Shown here one piece after another: positions 43,291-51,760 of a stretch of DNA of 64,000 nt (positions within the stretch are counted from its first letter, which is position 1; every line of letters begins with the position of its first letter). The stretch comes from Pseudomonas pohangensis (GTDB lineage Bacteria > Pseudomonadota > Gammaproteobacteria > Pseudomonadales > Pseudomonadaceae). The notes below the pieces were generated by a model that saw nothing but the letters and a program-made list of their open reading frames with translations, did no database searches and had not been told where the DNA came from. The position numbers and the translations under genes are program-made. The stretch covers positions 744,001-808,000 of the forward strand of contig NZ_LT629785.1 in the NCBI RefSeq assembly GCF_900105995.1, written 5' to 3'.

Positions 43291-44286
43291 ATGAAACGAC
43301 TTGCCGATATCCGTATTTCCACCCTCGACCTGGCACCGATTCGTGCCGATGGCGGGGCGCAGCAGGCGCTGCACAACTCGCTGGCACTGGCGCAACACGT
43401 CGAGGCGCTTGGCTACACGCGCTTCTGGGTGGCCGAGCACCACAACATGGATGGCATCGCCAGTTCGGCGACCGCCGTGCTGATCGGTTATCTGGCCGCC
43501 GGTACCCGCAGCATCCGTGTTGGCGCCGGCGGGGTGATGCTGCCCAACCATGCGCCACTGGTGATTGCCGAGCAGTTCGGCACCCTGGAGACGCTCTATC
43601 CGGGGCGTATCGATCTGGGCCTGGGCCGCGCGCCGGGCACCGACCCGCTGACCGCCCATGCATTGCGCCGCGCCCGTTCCGGCAGCGCCGATGACTTCCC
43701 GGCAGAGGTCGAGGAGCTGCAGGGTTATCTGGCCCCGCTGCAAGCCGGCCAGCGGGTCATGGCCATGCCCGGCGCGGGTACGCAGGTGCCGCTCTGGCTG
43801 CTCGGTTCCAGTTTGTTCAGTGCGCAGCTGGCGGGAATCAAGGGCTTGCCCTATGCCTTTGCTTCGCACTTCGCACCGCGGCTGATGCACGAAGCGATCC
43901 GCGTCTATCGCAACCATTTCAAGCCATCGGCGGTGCTGGACAAACCCTACGTAATGCTCGGTGTGCCATTGATTGCGGCGGATACCGATGCCCAGGCCGA
44001 GTATCTGGCCACCAGTTCCTACCTGCGTTTGTTGTCACTGATCCGTGGCCACAGCCTGGTCCAGCAGCCACCGGTGGACAGCATGGACGGGCGCTGGAAT
44101 GCCCAGGAACGCCAGGCAGTCAGCGAAATGCTGGGGCTGGCGATGATCGGCGGGCCGGAGAAAATTCGCGCCAAACTGGAAGTGCTGCTGGAGCAGACTG
44201 ATGCTGACGAGCTGATCTTCACCGGCGATATGTACGAGTTTGCCGACCGGCTGCACTCCTACGAGATTCTGGCAAATCTGCGCTGA
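43291..44286 (+). CDS. LLM-class flavin-dependent oxidoreductase
   Basis: From the ATG at 43291 the product has 331 residues. ALGYTRFWVAEHHNMDGIAS and RIDLGLGRAPGTDP are hallmarks of the bacterial luciferase-like single-component group often annotated MsnO8/YhbW. It binds reduced flavin and would oxidise an unknown substrate. The gene stands alone, followed by a BIME-type repeat. Confidence 0.9.
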   Translation: MKRLADIRISTLDLAPIRADGGAQQALHNSLALAQHVEALGYTRFWVAEHHNMDGIASSATAVLIGYLAAGTRSIRVGAGGVMLPNHAPLVIAEQFGTLETLYPGRIDLGLGRAPGTDPLTAHALRRARSGSADDFPAEVEELQGYLAPLQAGQRVMAMPGAGTQVPLWLLGSSLFSAQLAGIKGLPYAFASHFAPRLMHEAIRVYRNHFKPSAVLDKPYVMLGVPLIAADTDAQAEYLATSSYLRLLSLIRGHSLVQQPPVDSMDGRWNAQERQAVSEMLGLAMIGGPEKIRAKLEVLLEQTDADELIFTGDMYEFADRLHSYEILANLR

Positions 44287-44317
44287 TCAGAGCAGCAGCA
44301 GGCGTGCCAGCTGCTCG

Positions 44318-44389
44318 GTGGGAGCGCCGACTTCGGCGCGAGCTGTTGCTTTGTTTTAACAGCGTTTCGCGGCGAGTCGCCGCTCCCAC
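44318..44389. repeat. BIME-like inverted pair of REP sequences
   Basis: GTGGGAGCGCCGACTTCGGC (44318-44337) faces an inverted partner GCGGCGAGTCGCCGCTCCCAC (its last 20 bases end at 44389) around a GTTGCTTTGTTTTAAC centre. This is the classic Pseudomonas arrangement of two REPs as a bacterial interspersed mosaic element. TTTTTT follows at 44392, so it may also terminate the oxidoreductase transcript. Confidence 0.75.
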
Positions 44390-44397
44390 AGTTTTTT

Positions 44398-44450
44398 GAT
44401 CGTTCCCACGCTCTGCGTGGGAACGCAGCCTGTGACGCTTCCGCGTCACT
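44398..44450 (+). repeat. REP-like double-hairpin repeat
   Basis: After GATC, CGTTCCCACGC-TCT-GCGTGGGAACG (44401-44425) is a perfect 11-pair hairpin and GTGACGC-TTCC-GCGTCAC (44432-44449) a second one. The same composite recurs at 62268 and, inverted and diverged, at 39595. A third hairpin-like block (GCTCCCATGCG/CGCGGGAGC) lies at 44506-44529. Confidence 0.85.
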
Positions 44451-44558
44451 CCGGGCAGGCAAGTGCTGGCATTTCTGCAGTGCTGCAATGTGCTTTGCCG
44501 GCTTCGCTCCCATGCGCGCGCGCGGGAGCAGTCGTCTATCCAGCGCTGCAGCCGAAAA

Positions 44559-44978
44559 TCAGCAGTCTGCTTCGGCATGCCCCAGCTGGCGCAGTGCCGC
44601 GCGAATCTTGCCGGCGTTGGCCTGCAGTGATTCGGCATTGACCGCATGGGCGGCGGCGAAGGACAGGTCGCTGAGTTGGTCGATCGGCAGCAGGTGAATG
44701 TGCGTGTGCGGCACTTCCAGTCCGGCGATGATCAGACCCACGCGCTGGCACGGATAGACCGCCTTCAGTGCCTTGGTGATGCGCTGCGCAACACTCATCA
44801 GGTGATTGGCCAGGGGTGCGGGCAGGTCATCCCAGTGATCGACTTCCGCACGCGGAATCACCAGCAGGTGGCCGTCACGAATCGGCTGGATGGTCAGGAA
44901 GGCGACTGCCTCGGCGTCTTTCCAGACGAAATGGCCAGGCAGTTCGCCATTGATGATGCGGGTGAAGATACTGGGCAT
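44559..44978 (-). CDS. HIT-family protein
   Basis: From the ATG at 44978, with AGAGG upstream, the product has 139 residues. The histidine triad is HTHIH in VPHTHIHLLPI. The N-terminus (SIFTRIINGELPGHFVWKD) is characteristic of bacterial HIT hydrolases acting on AMP-linked compounds. The C-terminal extension with ALRQLGHAE is usual in Pseudomonas members. It lies 70 bases after the hydroxyacid dehydrogenase gene on the same strand. Confidence 0.93.
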   Translation of the reverse strand: MPSIFTRIINGELPGHFVWKDAEAVAFLTIQPIRDGHLLVIPRAEVDHWDDLPAPLANHLMSVAQRITKALKAVYPCQRVGLIIAGLEVPHTHIHLLPIDQLSDLSFAAAHAVNAESLQANAGKIRAALRQLGHAEADC

Positions 44979-45048
44979 GGGTGCAACCTCTGCGAGTGAA
45001 TATCCGGGAAACAACGGCAGTGAACTTGCGTACGCTGCCGTGCATGGG

Positions 45049-46011
45049 TCAGCGATTGACCACGTTCGGTGGTGTACCGCCCTGCAGGCCGGTGATCAGG
45101 TTTTTCAGGGCCAGCATCGCCATGTTCTGACGGGTAGTCGGTGTGGCGCTGCCGATGTGCGGGGTGAACAACAGGTTGGGGCAGGCCAGCAGTTCGGGAT
45201 GCACCGCCGGTTCGCCTTCCACGCAGTCCAGAGCGGCTGCGGCAATCACGCCGGAACGCAGGGCCTGGGCCAGCGCCGCATCATCCACCACGCCACCACG
45301 GCCACTGTGAATCAGCACGGCAGTGGGCTTCATTTTCGCCAGCTGTCCGGCGCCGATCAGATGGTGGGTATCTGCCCGATAAGGCACCTGCAGCACGACG
45401 AAATCCGCCCTGGCCAGCAGCACATCCATTTCTACGCGGGTTGCCTGCAGGGCGCTGGCGGTTTCGGCAGCGACCAGGGACGGGTTGCAATACAGCGTCT
45501 GCATCTCGAACCCCAGCGCGCGACGGGCGACGGTCTGGCCAATGCGGCCGAAGCCGATGATGCCGAGGGTTTTCTTGCTGACATCCATGCCCATGCCGAA
45601 GCCGCCGGGGCTGTCAGCCGACCACAGGCCGCCACGCACGAAGGCATCGGCCTGCGGCAGGCGGCGGGCGACAGCGAGGATCTGGGCGAAGACCAGATCG
45701 GCCACGGCATCGTCCATCGCCCCCGGGGTGTTGGTCACTGTTACGCCTTTGGCGGTGGCTGCGGCCACGTCGATGTTGTTGTAACCCACGCCGATATTGC
45801 ACAGCAGCTTGAGGCGAGTGCAGGCGTTGAGCGTTGCACCGTCGATCTCGTCCAGAGCGGTGACCAGCGCGGCATCGGCATCGCGCAGCAAGTCATGCAG
45901 CTCGGCTTTATCCCGACAGACTTCGCCAGCGGGCAGGGCGAGGCTGCCCAGTTTGCCCAGCTGGTCGAGCAGCGGCTGTGGCAGGCGGCGGACTACGGCT
46001 ATTTTCGGCAT
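45049..46011 (-). CDS. D-isomer-specific 2-hydroxyacid dehydrogenase
   Basis: From the ATG at 46011, with GAGGAG upstream, the product has 320 residues. The NAD(P)-binding loop is GIIGFGRIGQTVARR, and the catalytic arginine, glutamate and histidine are in IHSGRGGVVDDAAL, CVEGEPAVHPE and FTPHIGSAT. Members reduce 2-ketogluconate, glyoxylate or hydroxypyruvate. It starts 53 bases after an IlvD/Edd-type dehydratase gene, which fits a small sugar-acid pathway, although substrate assignment is inference. Confidence 0.9.
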   Translation of the reverse strand: MPKIAVVRRLPQPLLDQLGKLGSLALPAGEVCRDKAELHDLLRDADAALVTALDEIDGATLNACTRLKLLCNIGVGYNNIDVAAATAKGVTVTNTPGAMDDAVADLVFAQILAVARRLPQADAFVRGGLWSADSPGGFGMGMDVSKKTLGIIGFGRIGQTVARRALGFEMQTLYCNPSLVAAETASALQATRVEMDVLLARADFVVLQVPYRADTHHLIGAGQLAKMKPTAVLIHSGRGGVVDDAALAQALRSGVIAAAALDCVEGEPAVHPELLACPNLLFTPHIGSATPTTRQNMAMLALKNLITGLQGGTPPNVVNR

Positions 46012-46064
46012 CTGGAACTCCTCGGACTTTGTGCAGCCATGGTACGTCACCGCGCGGTTGAGGT

Positions 46065-47705
46065 TCAGTCGAGTACTGCGCCTTCACAAGCCGGGCGCAC
46101 GTATTTGCGATACAGGCGCATATAGCCATGGGCTACGGCACCTTCATGGGGCACCCAGTTTTCCCGGCGCTGGCTCAGGGTAGCTTCATCCACCTGCAGC
46201 GTCAGTGAGTTGTTGGGGATATCTATTTCGATGATATCGCCATCCTCGATCAGCGCAATCGGCCCGCCCTTGGATGCTTCCGGACAGATGTGGCCGACAC
46301 AGGGTCCGGAGGTTGCGCCGGAGAAACGCCCGTCGGTGATCAGCGCGGCCTTCTTCAGTCCGGCCATTTTCAGCTCGATGGTGGCGCCGAGCATTTCCGG
46401 CATGCCGGGTGCACCCTGCGGGCCCATGTAGCGCAGCACCACCACATGATTGCTGTGGATCTTGCCGGCCTTGATGGCAATCATCGCGTCATTTTCCGAG
46501 TTGAAGCAGATCGCCGGGCCGCTGGTTTTCAGCATTTCCAGGGATACCCCGGATTGTTTGATGATGGCCGTGTCCGGCGCCAGGTTGCCGCGTAGCACGC
46601 TAATGCCGCCGCTGGGCCGGAAGGCTTTTTCCACCGGCGGAATAACTGTGTCATTCAGCACCCGCGCCCTGTCGATGGTGTCCTTGAGCGGCCTGCCGGT
46701 GACGGTCATGGTGCCGGTGTCGAGGAAGCCCTGCATTTGCTTGAGGACAGCAGGCATGCCGCCGGCGGCCCACAGGTCCTGCACGCCGTAGGGGCCATTG
46801 GGGCTGATGGCGAGCAGCGTCGGCACCTGGGCGGCGGCTTCGAAGTGGGCCATGGAGAAGGGTACTTCGGCGGCGTGGGCAATGGCGGGCAGGTGCAGGG
46901 CGCTGTTGGTGGAACCGCCGATGGCCATGGTCATGCTCACCGCATTACTGAAGGCTGCCGGGGAGAACATCTGCCGGGCGTTGAGCCCTTCGCTGACCAT
47001 GCCGACAATGCGCTCGCCGGTCTGGCGGGCGGCTTCCAGCTTGTCGGCATGCCAGCCGGGGATATTGCTGGTGCCAGGCAGGCAGATGCCGAAGACTTCG
47101 GCCAGACACTGGAAGGTATTCGCCGTGCCCATGATTTCGCAGGCACCGCAGGTGGCGCAGGTAGCGGTCTTGGCGAGCATGAACGGGTCGCTCTGGTAGT
47201 CGCCGTGATCGATGCTCTGCTTCGGGTTCGCGGTATTGCGGATGTCCATCTGTCCCGGCCCGCCGGACAGGTACAGCGAGGGCATGTCGAGGCGTGCCAT
47301 GGCCATCATCATGCCCGGGTTGATCTTGTCGCAGCCGGCGATGAACACCACGCCATCGTAAGGCTGCGAGCGGATGTGGGTTTCGATGATGTCGGCGATC
47401 AGGTCGCGCTGGGCCAGCACGAAGCGCATGCCGTCATGGGCCATGGCCACGCCGTCGCAGGGGGCCGGTACGTTGAACTCGGCGCATTCGCCACCAGCGG
47501 CAAGCACGCCATCACGGACTTTCTTCGCCAGCCGGTCCAGATGCGCATGGCCGGTGGTCATTTCGGTATGCGAGTTGGCAATGGCAATCAGCGGGCGCTT
47601 TTTGATGCGCTCGGCATTGATGCCCGCACCATGCAGCAGACCGCTGCGGAAAACGTTCATCAGCGGGCTTTCGCTGTTGGAAATGATGTCGCTGCGCTTG
47701 CTCAT
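46065..47705 (-). CDS. IlvD/Edd-family dehydratase
   Basis: From the ATG at 47705 (MSKRSDIIS) the product has 546 residues; the frame to 47936 is unsupported. Iron-sulfur ligands are visible in PAPCDGVAMAH, AGCDKINPGM and TCATCGACEIMGTANTF, and the C-terminal block has GRFSGATSGPCVGHICPEA. The length and sequence fit the subgroup that includes sugar-acid dehydratases and short dihydroxy-acid dehydratases, shorter than the approximately 612-residue Pseudomonas IlvD. Its neighbour is a 2-hydroxyacid dehydrogenase, so an aldonate substrate is plausible. Confidence 0.85.
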   Translation of the reverse strand: MSKRSDIISNSESPLMNVFRSGLLHGAGINAERIKKRPLIAIANSHTEMTTGHAHLDRLAKKVRDGVLAAGGECAEFNVPAPCDGVAMAHDGMRFVLAQRDLIADIIETHIRSQPYDGVVFIAGCDKINPGMMMAMARLDMPSLYLSGGPGQMDIRNTANPKQSIDHGDYQSDPFMLAKTATCATCGACEIMGTANTFQCLAEVFGICLPGTSNIPGWHADKLEAARQTGERIVGMVSEGLNARQMFSPAAFSNAVSMTMAIGGSTNSALHLPAIAHAAEVPFSMAHFEAAAQVPTLLAISPNGPYGVQDLWAAGGMPAVLKQMQGFLDTGTMTVTGRPLKDTIDRARVLNDTVIPPVEKAFRPSGGISVLRGNLAPDTAIIKQSGVSLEMLKTSGPAICFNSENDAMIAIKAGKIHSNHVVVLRYMGPQGAPGMPEMLGATIELKMAGLKKAALITDGRFSGATSGPCVGHICPEASKGGPIALIEDGDIIEIDIPNNSLTLQVDEATLSQRRENWVPHEGAVAHGYMRLYRKYVRPACEGAVLD

Positions 47706-48045
47706 GCAGGTTGGCCTTTGATCGGGATTGTCGGGTATCGGCGGGCTTGGGGCAGGCATCGACTGGTGCTGAGCTGCAGCGCGCTGACGGGCGCTTTGTT
47801 GTATACCGCATTGGCGCAAGCGCGGATTGATCTGAAGCATGGGCAGCGCTACGTTTGGACGAATCGGGCATTGTGTGTGCGGCTTGCAGCGGTTGTGCGG
47901 GCAGCCCGACATTGATTGCGTTGCCTTGGCTAGCAATTAAACTGCCGGTCCCGTGGAACGATGCCGGCCCGCCTGCAGTCCAAACGCGGACATGATTTTC
48001 CGCCCAGTCGCGCCCTGCGCGCCTTTTTTCCCAAGAGGTTTATCG
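47706..48045. other. Divergent control region, no gene seen
   Basis: These 340 bases separate the dehydratase (minus) and the DUF2780 gene (plus). I see no ribosome-supported frame and no strong promoter match, though TTGATTGCG and AATTAAAC near 47910-47942 could be promoter elements for the plus-strand gene. Confidence 0.4.
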
Positions 48046-48609
48046 ATGAATGTTACCCGCAGCCTTTCCCTTGCCGCCGTTTTCAGTCTGACAGCCAGTA
48101 CGGCATTTGCCTTCGGTCTGGACGACGTGACCAATGCGGTGAATGCGGCCAGTGCCGGCAATAACAGCGCCTCCAGCAGCATGCTGGGCAATCCGCAGAC
48201 CCTTGATCTGGTCAGTTCGCTGAGCAGCCTCAACCTGTCCCCGCAACAGGCGGTAGGGGGTACCGGGGCCATGCTCGATCTGGCCAAGAATCAGTTGCCG
48301 GGGGCGCAGTACGCCCAGCTGCTGCAAAGCGTGCCGGGGCTGGATCAGCTGGTCGGCAGCAATGGCCTGCAGCAACTGAGCGGTCTGGGCAGCATTCTCG
48401 GCGGTTCTGCGGCAACGCCGGTGAGCGGCGCAGCTACGGCCGCAGTGTCGAATGTGAATAGCCTGCAAGACCTGAACAACGCCTTTGGCGCGCTGGGCAT
48501 GGACAGCAGCATGATCGACCAGTTCACCCCGTTGCTGCTGCAGTACTTCGGCAAGCAGGGTGCCGATCCTTCGTTGCTCGGCAGCCTGGGCAGCTTGTGG
48601 GGCGCCTGA
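48046..48609 (+). CDS. DUF2780-family secreted protein
   Basis: From the ATG at 48046, with AGAGG upstream, the product has 187 residues. A signal peptide ends at TAFAFG. The rest is rich in Gly, Ser, Leu and Asn (LVSSLSSLNLSPQQAVGGTG, MLDLAKNQL), with the VGGTGAMLDLAKN pattern of DUF2780 (VcgC/VcgE-like). The function is not known. A long hairpin follows the stop. Confidence 0.8.
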   Translation: MNVTRSLSLAAVFSLTASTAFAFGLDDVTNAVNAASAGNNSASSSMLGNPQTLDLVSSLSSLNLSPQQAVGGTGAMLDLAKNQLPGAQYAQLLQSVPGLDQLVGSNGLQQLSGLGSILGGSAATPVSGAATAAVSNVNSLQDLNNAFGALGMDSSMIDQFTPLLLQYFGKQGADPSLLGSLGSLWGA

Positions 48610-48629
48610 TTTATTGATTGGATATGCAA

Positions 48630-48670
48630 GGCTGGCAACCGAGGTGCCCTTACGGCACCGGCTGCCAGCC
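48630..48670. terminator. Branched hairpin between convergent genes
   Basis: An outer stem GGCTGGCA/TGCCAGCC encloses an inner GGTGCC-CTTAC-GGCACC hairpin. It lies between the DUF2780 gene and the convergent lipoprotein gene. No U-tract follows, so bidirectional termination is probable but not certain. Confidence 0.55.
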
Positions 48671-48680
48671 AGTAGGGCAC

Positions 48681-49256
48681 TCAGATCAGCTTTTGCTGAT
48701 TAGCCTGTTCCAGGCTGCTCTGGCTCAAGCGGGTCAACACGTTATCGGTTGACTCGCCGAACGGCAGCGCAAATACCAGCAACAGCTGCATCCAGGTGGT
48801 AATGGTTTCATGCTTCTCGACACTGCCGAGCAGCTTGCCACTGCCATCCATGAATTCGGTCTGCATGCTCAGCGCGTTGCTCGCCGTGCTGGGAATGATG
48901 AACAGGGTCAGGCCGGTGATAAAGGCCGCCGCCTTGCTGCTGCTCTCGTGGTTGCTGACCTTCACGTTGATATACAGATCCGCTTCCTGCTCGCTGGTGG
49001 CCACCCGGCTGAACAAGCCGCTGTCCTGATACTGCTTGAGCACCAGCTTTTCCAGCCCGGCCTGATTGAAGCCGCCGGTCAGGGGTTGATCGTTATGCAG
49101 GTACTGGCCCTCGACGCGGATGTAAGCCGTGGGTTTTGCTGTGCCGGCAGCCGCTGGCGGCCAGGGCTGGACTTGCGCGAGGTTATGGCTGGAGTAGGAA
49201 ATGCAGCCGGAAAGCAGCAGGCAGCAGGTGAGCATTGCAGCAAAAAGTTTTTTCAT
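48681..49256 (-). CDS. Lipoprotein, function unknown (second of twin pair)
   Basis: The product has 191 residues with lipobox LLLSGC. A mixed alpha/beta domain follows: TAYIRVEGQYL, a helix LEKLVLKQYQDSGLFS, a strand ADLYINVKVSN, a hydrophobic segment ITGLTLFIIPSTAS, then EFMDGSGKLLGSVEKHE, and a second hydrophobic stretch WMQLLLVFALPFG. Layout and length parallel the upstream gene. The family is not recognised. It lies 36 bases after its twin on the same strand and is probably co-transcribed with it. Confidence 0.78.
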   Translation of the reverse strand: MKKLFAAMLTCCLLLSGCISYSSHNLAQVQPWPPAAAGTAKPTAYIRVEGQYLHNDQPLTGGFNQAGLEKLVLKQYQDSGLFSRVATSEQEADLYINVKVSNHESSSKAAAFITGLTLFIIPSTASNALSMQTEFMDGSGKLLGSVEKHETITTWMQLLLVFALPFGESTDNVLTRLSQSSLEQANQQKLI

Positions 49257-49292
49257 GGTTAACGTCCTTGTTGGTGTTATCGGGTGCTGGAT

Positions 49293-49901
49293 TCAGCGTT
49301 GCGCGAGTTGATTGCTGCTGTCCTGCAGCAATTGTTCAACCAGTTGGTTGAGCTGGACGGCGCCGAGGGACGGGTTCATGTAGTCCGTGTCCCACAGGCC
49401 GGTGTTCTGTGCCACTGCGATGGTCTTGCGGCTGCTGGCCAGCAGCCTGCCACGGGCATCCTCGACCGACAGTTGGCCGGCGAGGTCGTAGCGGTCGACA
49501 TAGATCGGCCCGTTGAACCAGATCCAGCCCGTCAGCGTCAGCAGGGCGCCGGGGAAGTAGCCCGGATGCGGGGTGCGCTTGCCTTGCAACAGGCTGAAAT
49601 CGAACTTCAGCAGCACATCCTGCTCGCCAAGGCGGGCCGGGAAGCGGATGACCTGCGCGAAATACGCGCCTTTTTCCAGGCGACGATTGAGCTGTTGGGT
49701 GAATTGGCGTGCCATGTTCTGCCGCGCATCGGCGTCGATCGCCGGATCGGAAACCGATACATCGGCCAGCATGGCTGCACGGGGCTGGGTGATAGCTGCA
49801 GTTTTTTCCGGGTCACCGATCGGGCCGGCGGGGTGGAAGGAGACGCAGCCGGTCAGCGTCAGGCCGAGCAGGCCGGCAAGCAGGTAATGCAGAGTTTTCA
49901 T
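49293..49901 (-). CDS. Lipoprotein, function unknown (first of twin pair)
   Basis: The product has 202 residues with lipobox LTLTGC. It has the same order as its neighbour: a strand, a helix (FTQQLNRRLEKGAYFAQV), a strand (DVLLKFDFSLLQ), a hydrophobic segment (GALLTLTGWIWFNG) and DLAGQLSVEDARGRLLASS, then a helical C-terminus. A perfect GACAACCC/GGGTTGTC hairpin lies 45-66 bases upstream (49946-49967). The function is unknown; both proteins should sit in the outer or inner membrane facing the periplasm. Confidence 0.78.
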   Translation of the reverse strand: MKTLHYLLAGLLGLTLTGCVSFHPAGPIGDPEKTAAITQPRAAMLADVSVSDPAIDADARQNMARQFTQQLNRRLEKGAYFAQVIRFPARLGEQDVLLKFDFSLLQGKRTPHPGYFPGALLTLTGWIWFNGPIYVDRYDLAGQLSVEDARGRLLASSRKTIAVAQNTGLWDTDYMNPSLGAVQLNQLVEQLLQDSSNQLAQR

Positions 49902-50117
49902 GGTTCATCCTTGAACAGGCGGGAAGGTGATGCAGATGCATCGTTGACAACCCGTCCGTGGGTTGTCTGTGGCTGCGTCAATCGGCAATGTCCCGAGCGA
50001 CGCCGGCTGATTCTATCCGCTGCTGGCGGTCAGGCGTCAACTGCCATGAGCTGCCGATGTGAGTCAGCGCTTCTGCAAAAGCCGTTGCACAACGGCCAGC
50101 ACCTGACCGCGCAGTGC

Positions 50118-50906
50118 CTATTTGAAGGTGTTCCCCAGCAGTTTTTTCGCTTCGGCGAATGATTGCTGATCCGCAGCGGCGTTGTAGGCCGCGCCCTTGC
50201 TGTTGTCGTTGCCTGCGCCCATATCGGTAAAGCTGTGCACCGCGCCGGGGTACTGGACCAGGTCATAGCTGACATTGTTGCTCTGCATTTCGTCCTGGAA
50301 GGCTGCCAGATCCGCTGCCGACACATAGGGGTCGTCGGCGCCATGCAAGGCCAGTACCCGCCCGGTGATGTTCTGGCCATCGGCTGGATGGGGGCTGTCC
50401 AGCCCGCCATGGAAGGAAATGATCGCCTGCAATTCGGCACCGCTGCGGGCCAGTTCCAGTGCGCCGGTGCCGCCGAAGCAGTAGCCGACCACGGCGACCT
50501 TCTCGCCATCCACCCCCGGTTGTTGCAGGGCGGTTTGCAGCGCCAGGTTCAGGCGCTGGCGAAACAGTGCGCGGTCGCTTTTGTAGATCGTCGCCTGGGC
50601 GCCGGCCTGCTTGGCATCCTGCGGACGAATGCCCTTGCCATAGACGTCCGCGGCGAACACCACATAACCCAGTTCGGCAAAGCGTGCGGCCTGTTTTTCG
50701 GTTTCCGCGGTGACACCCATCCAGTTATGCACCATCAGTATCAGCGGGCGTTTCTGTGCCGGGCCTTCGGGCGTTACCAGCAGGCCTTCGAAGACCTGCC
50801 CATTGTCCTGATAGTCAACGGTCTTGCTGCTCACGGCAGCCTGGACGGATGCATGCATGGCGACTCCGGCGAGTAGGAAAAAGCTGAGAAGGACTTTGCT
50901 GATCAT
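50118..50906 (-). CDS. Dienelactone hydrolase family protein, exported
   Basis: From the ATG at 50906 the product has 262 residues with a signal peptide (LLSFFLLAGVAMHASVQA). The catalytic cysteine is in VGYCFGGTG, the aspartate in HGADDPYV and the histidine in GAVHSFTD. Classical dienelactone hydrolase is cytosolic, so export suggests another carboxylester substrate. It is a single gene upstream of the twin lipoproteins on the same strand. Confidence 0.88.
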   Translation of the reverse strand: MISKVLLSFFLLAGVAMHASVQAAVSSKTVDYQDNGQVFEGLLVTPEGPAQKRPLILMVHNWMGVTAETEKQAARFAELGYVVFAADVYGKGIRPQDAKQAGAQATIYKSDRALFRQRLNLALQTALQQPGVDGEKVAVVGYCFGGTGALELARSGAELQAIISFHGGLDSPHPADGQNITGRVLALHGADDPYVSAADLAAFQDEMQSNNVSYDLVQYPGAVHSFTDMGAGNDNSKGAAYNAAADQQSFAEAKKLLGNTFK

Positions 50907-51096
50907 GGCGGGCTCCGGTTGCAAGGCTCCAGGGGGAAGTCACGGTCGAGTGTCAAAGCATAGACGTTCAGGCCCGGCTGGCCAGATGCCCGGCCGCAAC
51001 CCAGCGTCCAGCAGCCGCTGGATGATCCATGGCGGGCCGGGAGCTGCATGCCGTTGTTCACCATGCATGCCCGTCAGCCCGCTGCCCGGCTTGGCT

Positions 51097-51651
51097 TCAG
51101 ACCAGCCTGCGCAACTGGTGCCAGCGGTGCTGCAGGGCCACCACCCAGCCGGGGGAGGCACTGCCGGTACCGGCCAGTTCCAGTTGCGGATGGTGCAGTA
51201 CTACCCGTGCCAGTGCGGCTTCCTGACGTGGTGCGACATCGACAAAAAACAGATGCCGACCCTGCCGCAAGACATCGTGGAAACCCTGAAAATGCACATT
51301 GGGACGTTGCAGGCCGAACAGGCCGCCTTCCCAGACACTGAAGCCGAAGGCAACCAGCGCGAGGAACACGAACGGCATCCAGCCGACGGCTGTTTCCGCC
51401 CAGCCGCTCAGGTAGGCAATGGCCAGCACCATTGCGGCCAGGCCAAGTCCAACCAGCCCGCCGAGGCCGCCACTGTGTACCAGGTCTTGTTTCATGAGTG
51501 AATTGACATCGTGCAGCTGGTGCTGTTCTACCGCGGCATCCTGATCACTGAGTACATGGATCTGCTCGGTGTTGATACCGCTGGCTTGCAGTTCGCTCTC
51601 GATCGTTTCCAGCTCGTCGAGGTTGTCGCTGATGTAGTAATGCCTGTTCAT
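51097..51651 (-). CDS. Two-helix inner-membrane protein, function unknown
   Basis: From the ATG at 51651, with AGGAGG upstream, the product has 184 residues; the frame to 51777 is not needed. The cytoplasmic N-terminus (MNRHYYISDNLDELETIESE, QASGINTEQIHVLSDQDAAV) looks like a small ferredoxin-like or regulatory fold. Two membrane helices at about 75-95 and 101-117 follow, then a C-terminal tail (VDVAPRQEAALARVV). This layout is common in Pseudomonas and sometimes annotated as magnesium-transporter-like, with no proof. It follows the DUF1326-DUF2182 pair on the same strand. Confidence 0.75.
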   Translation of the reverse strand: MNRHYYISDNLDELETIESELQASGINTEQIHVLSDQDAAVEQHQLHDVNSLMKQDLVHSGGLGGLVGLGLAAMVLAIAYLSGWAETAVGWMPFVFLALVAFGFSVWEGGLFGLQRPNVHFQGFHDVLRQGRHLFFVDVAPRQEAALARVVLHHPQLELAGTGSASPGWVVALQHRWHQLRRLV

Positions 51652-51760
51652 GGCAAACCTCCTGTCGTCGGTTGACAGAGGAGCCCCCAAGCTCTGTGGT
51701 AACCCGCCACGCCAGAGGTCATGACCTGCCGGCGCGTAACCCAAGTATAGCCCCGTGGCG

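Noticed and set aside
46737..47915. Open frame of 392 codons on the plus strand
   Set aside because: It is antisense to the IlvD/Edd dehydratase with its iron-sulfur ligands; it shows no domain of its own.
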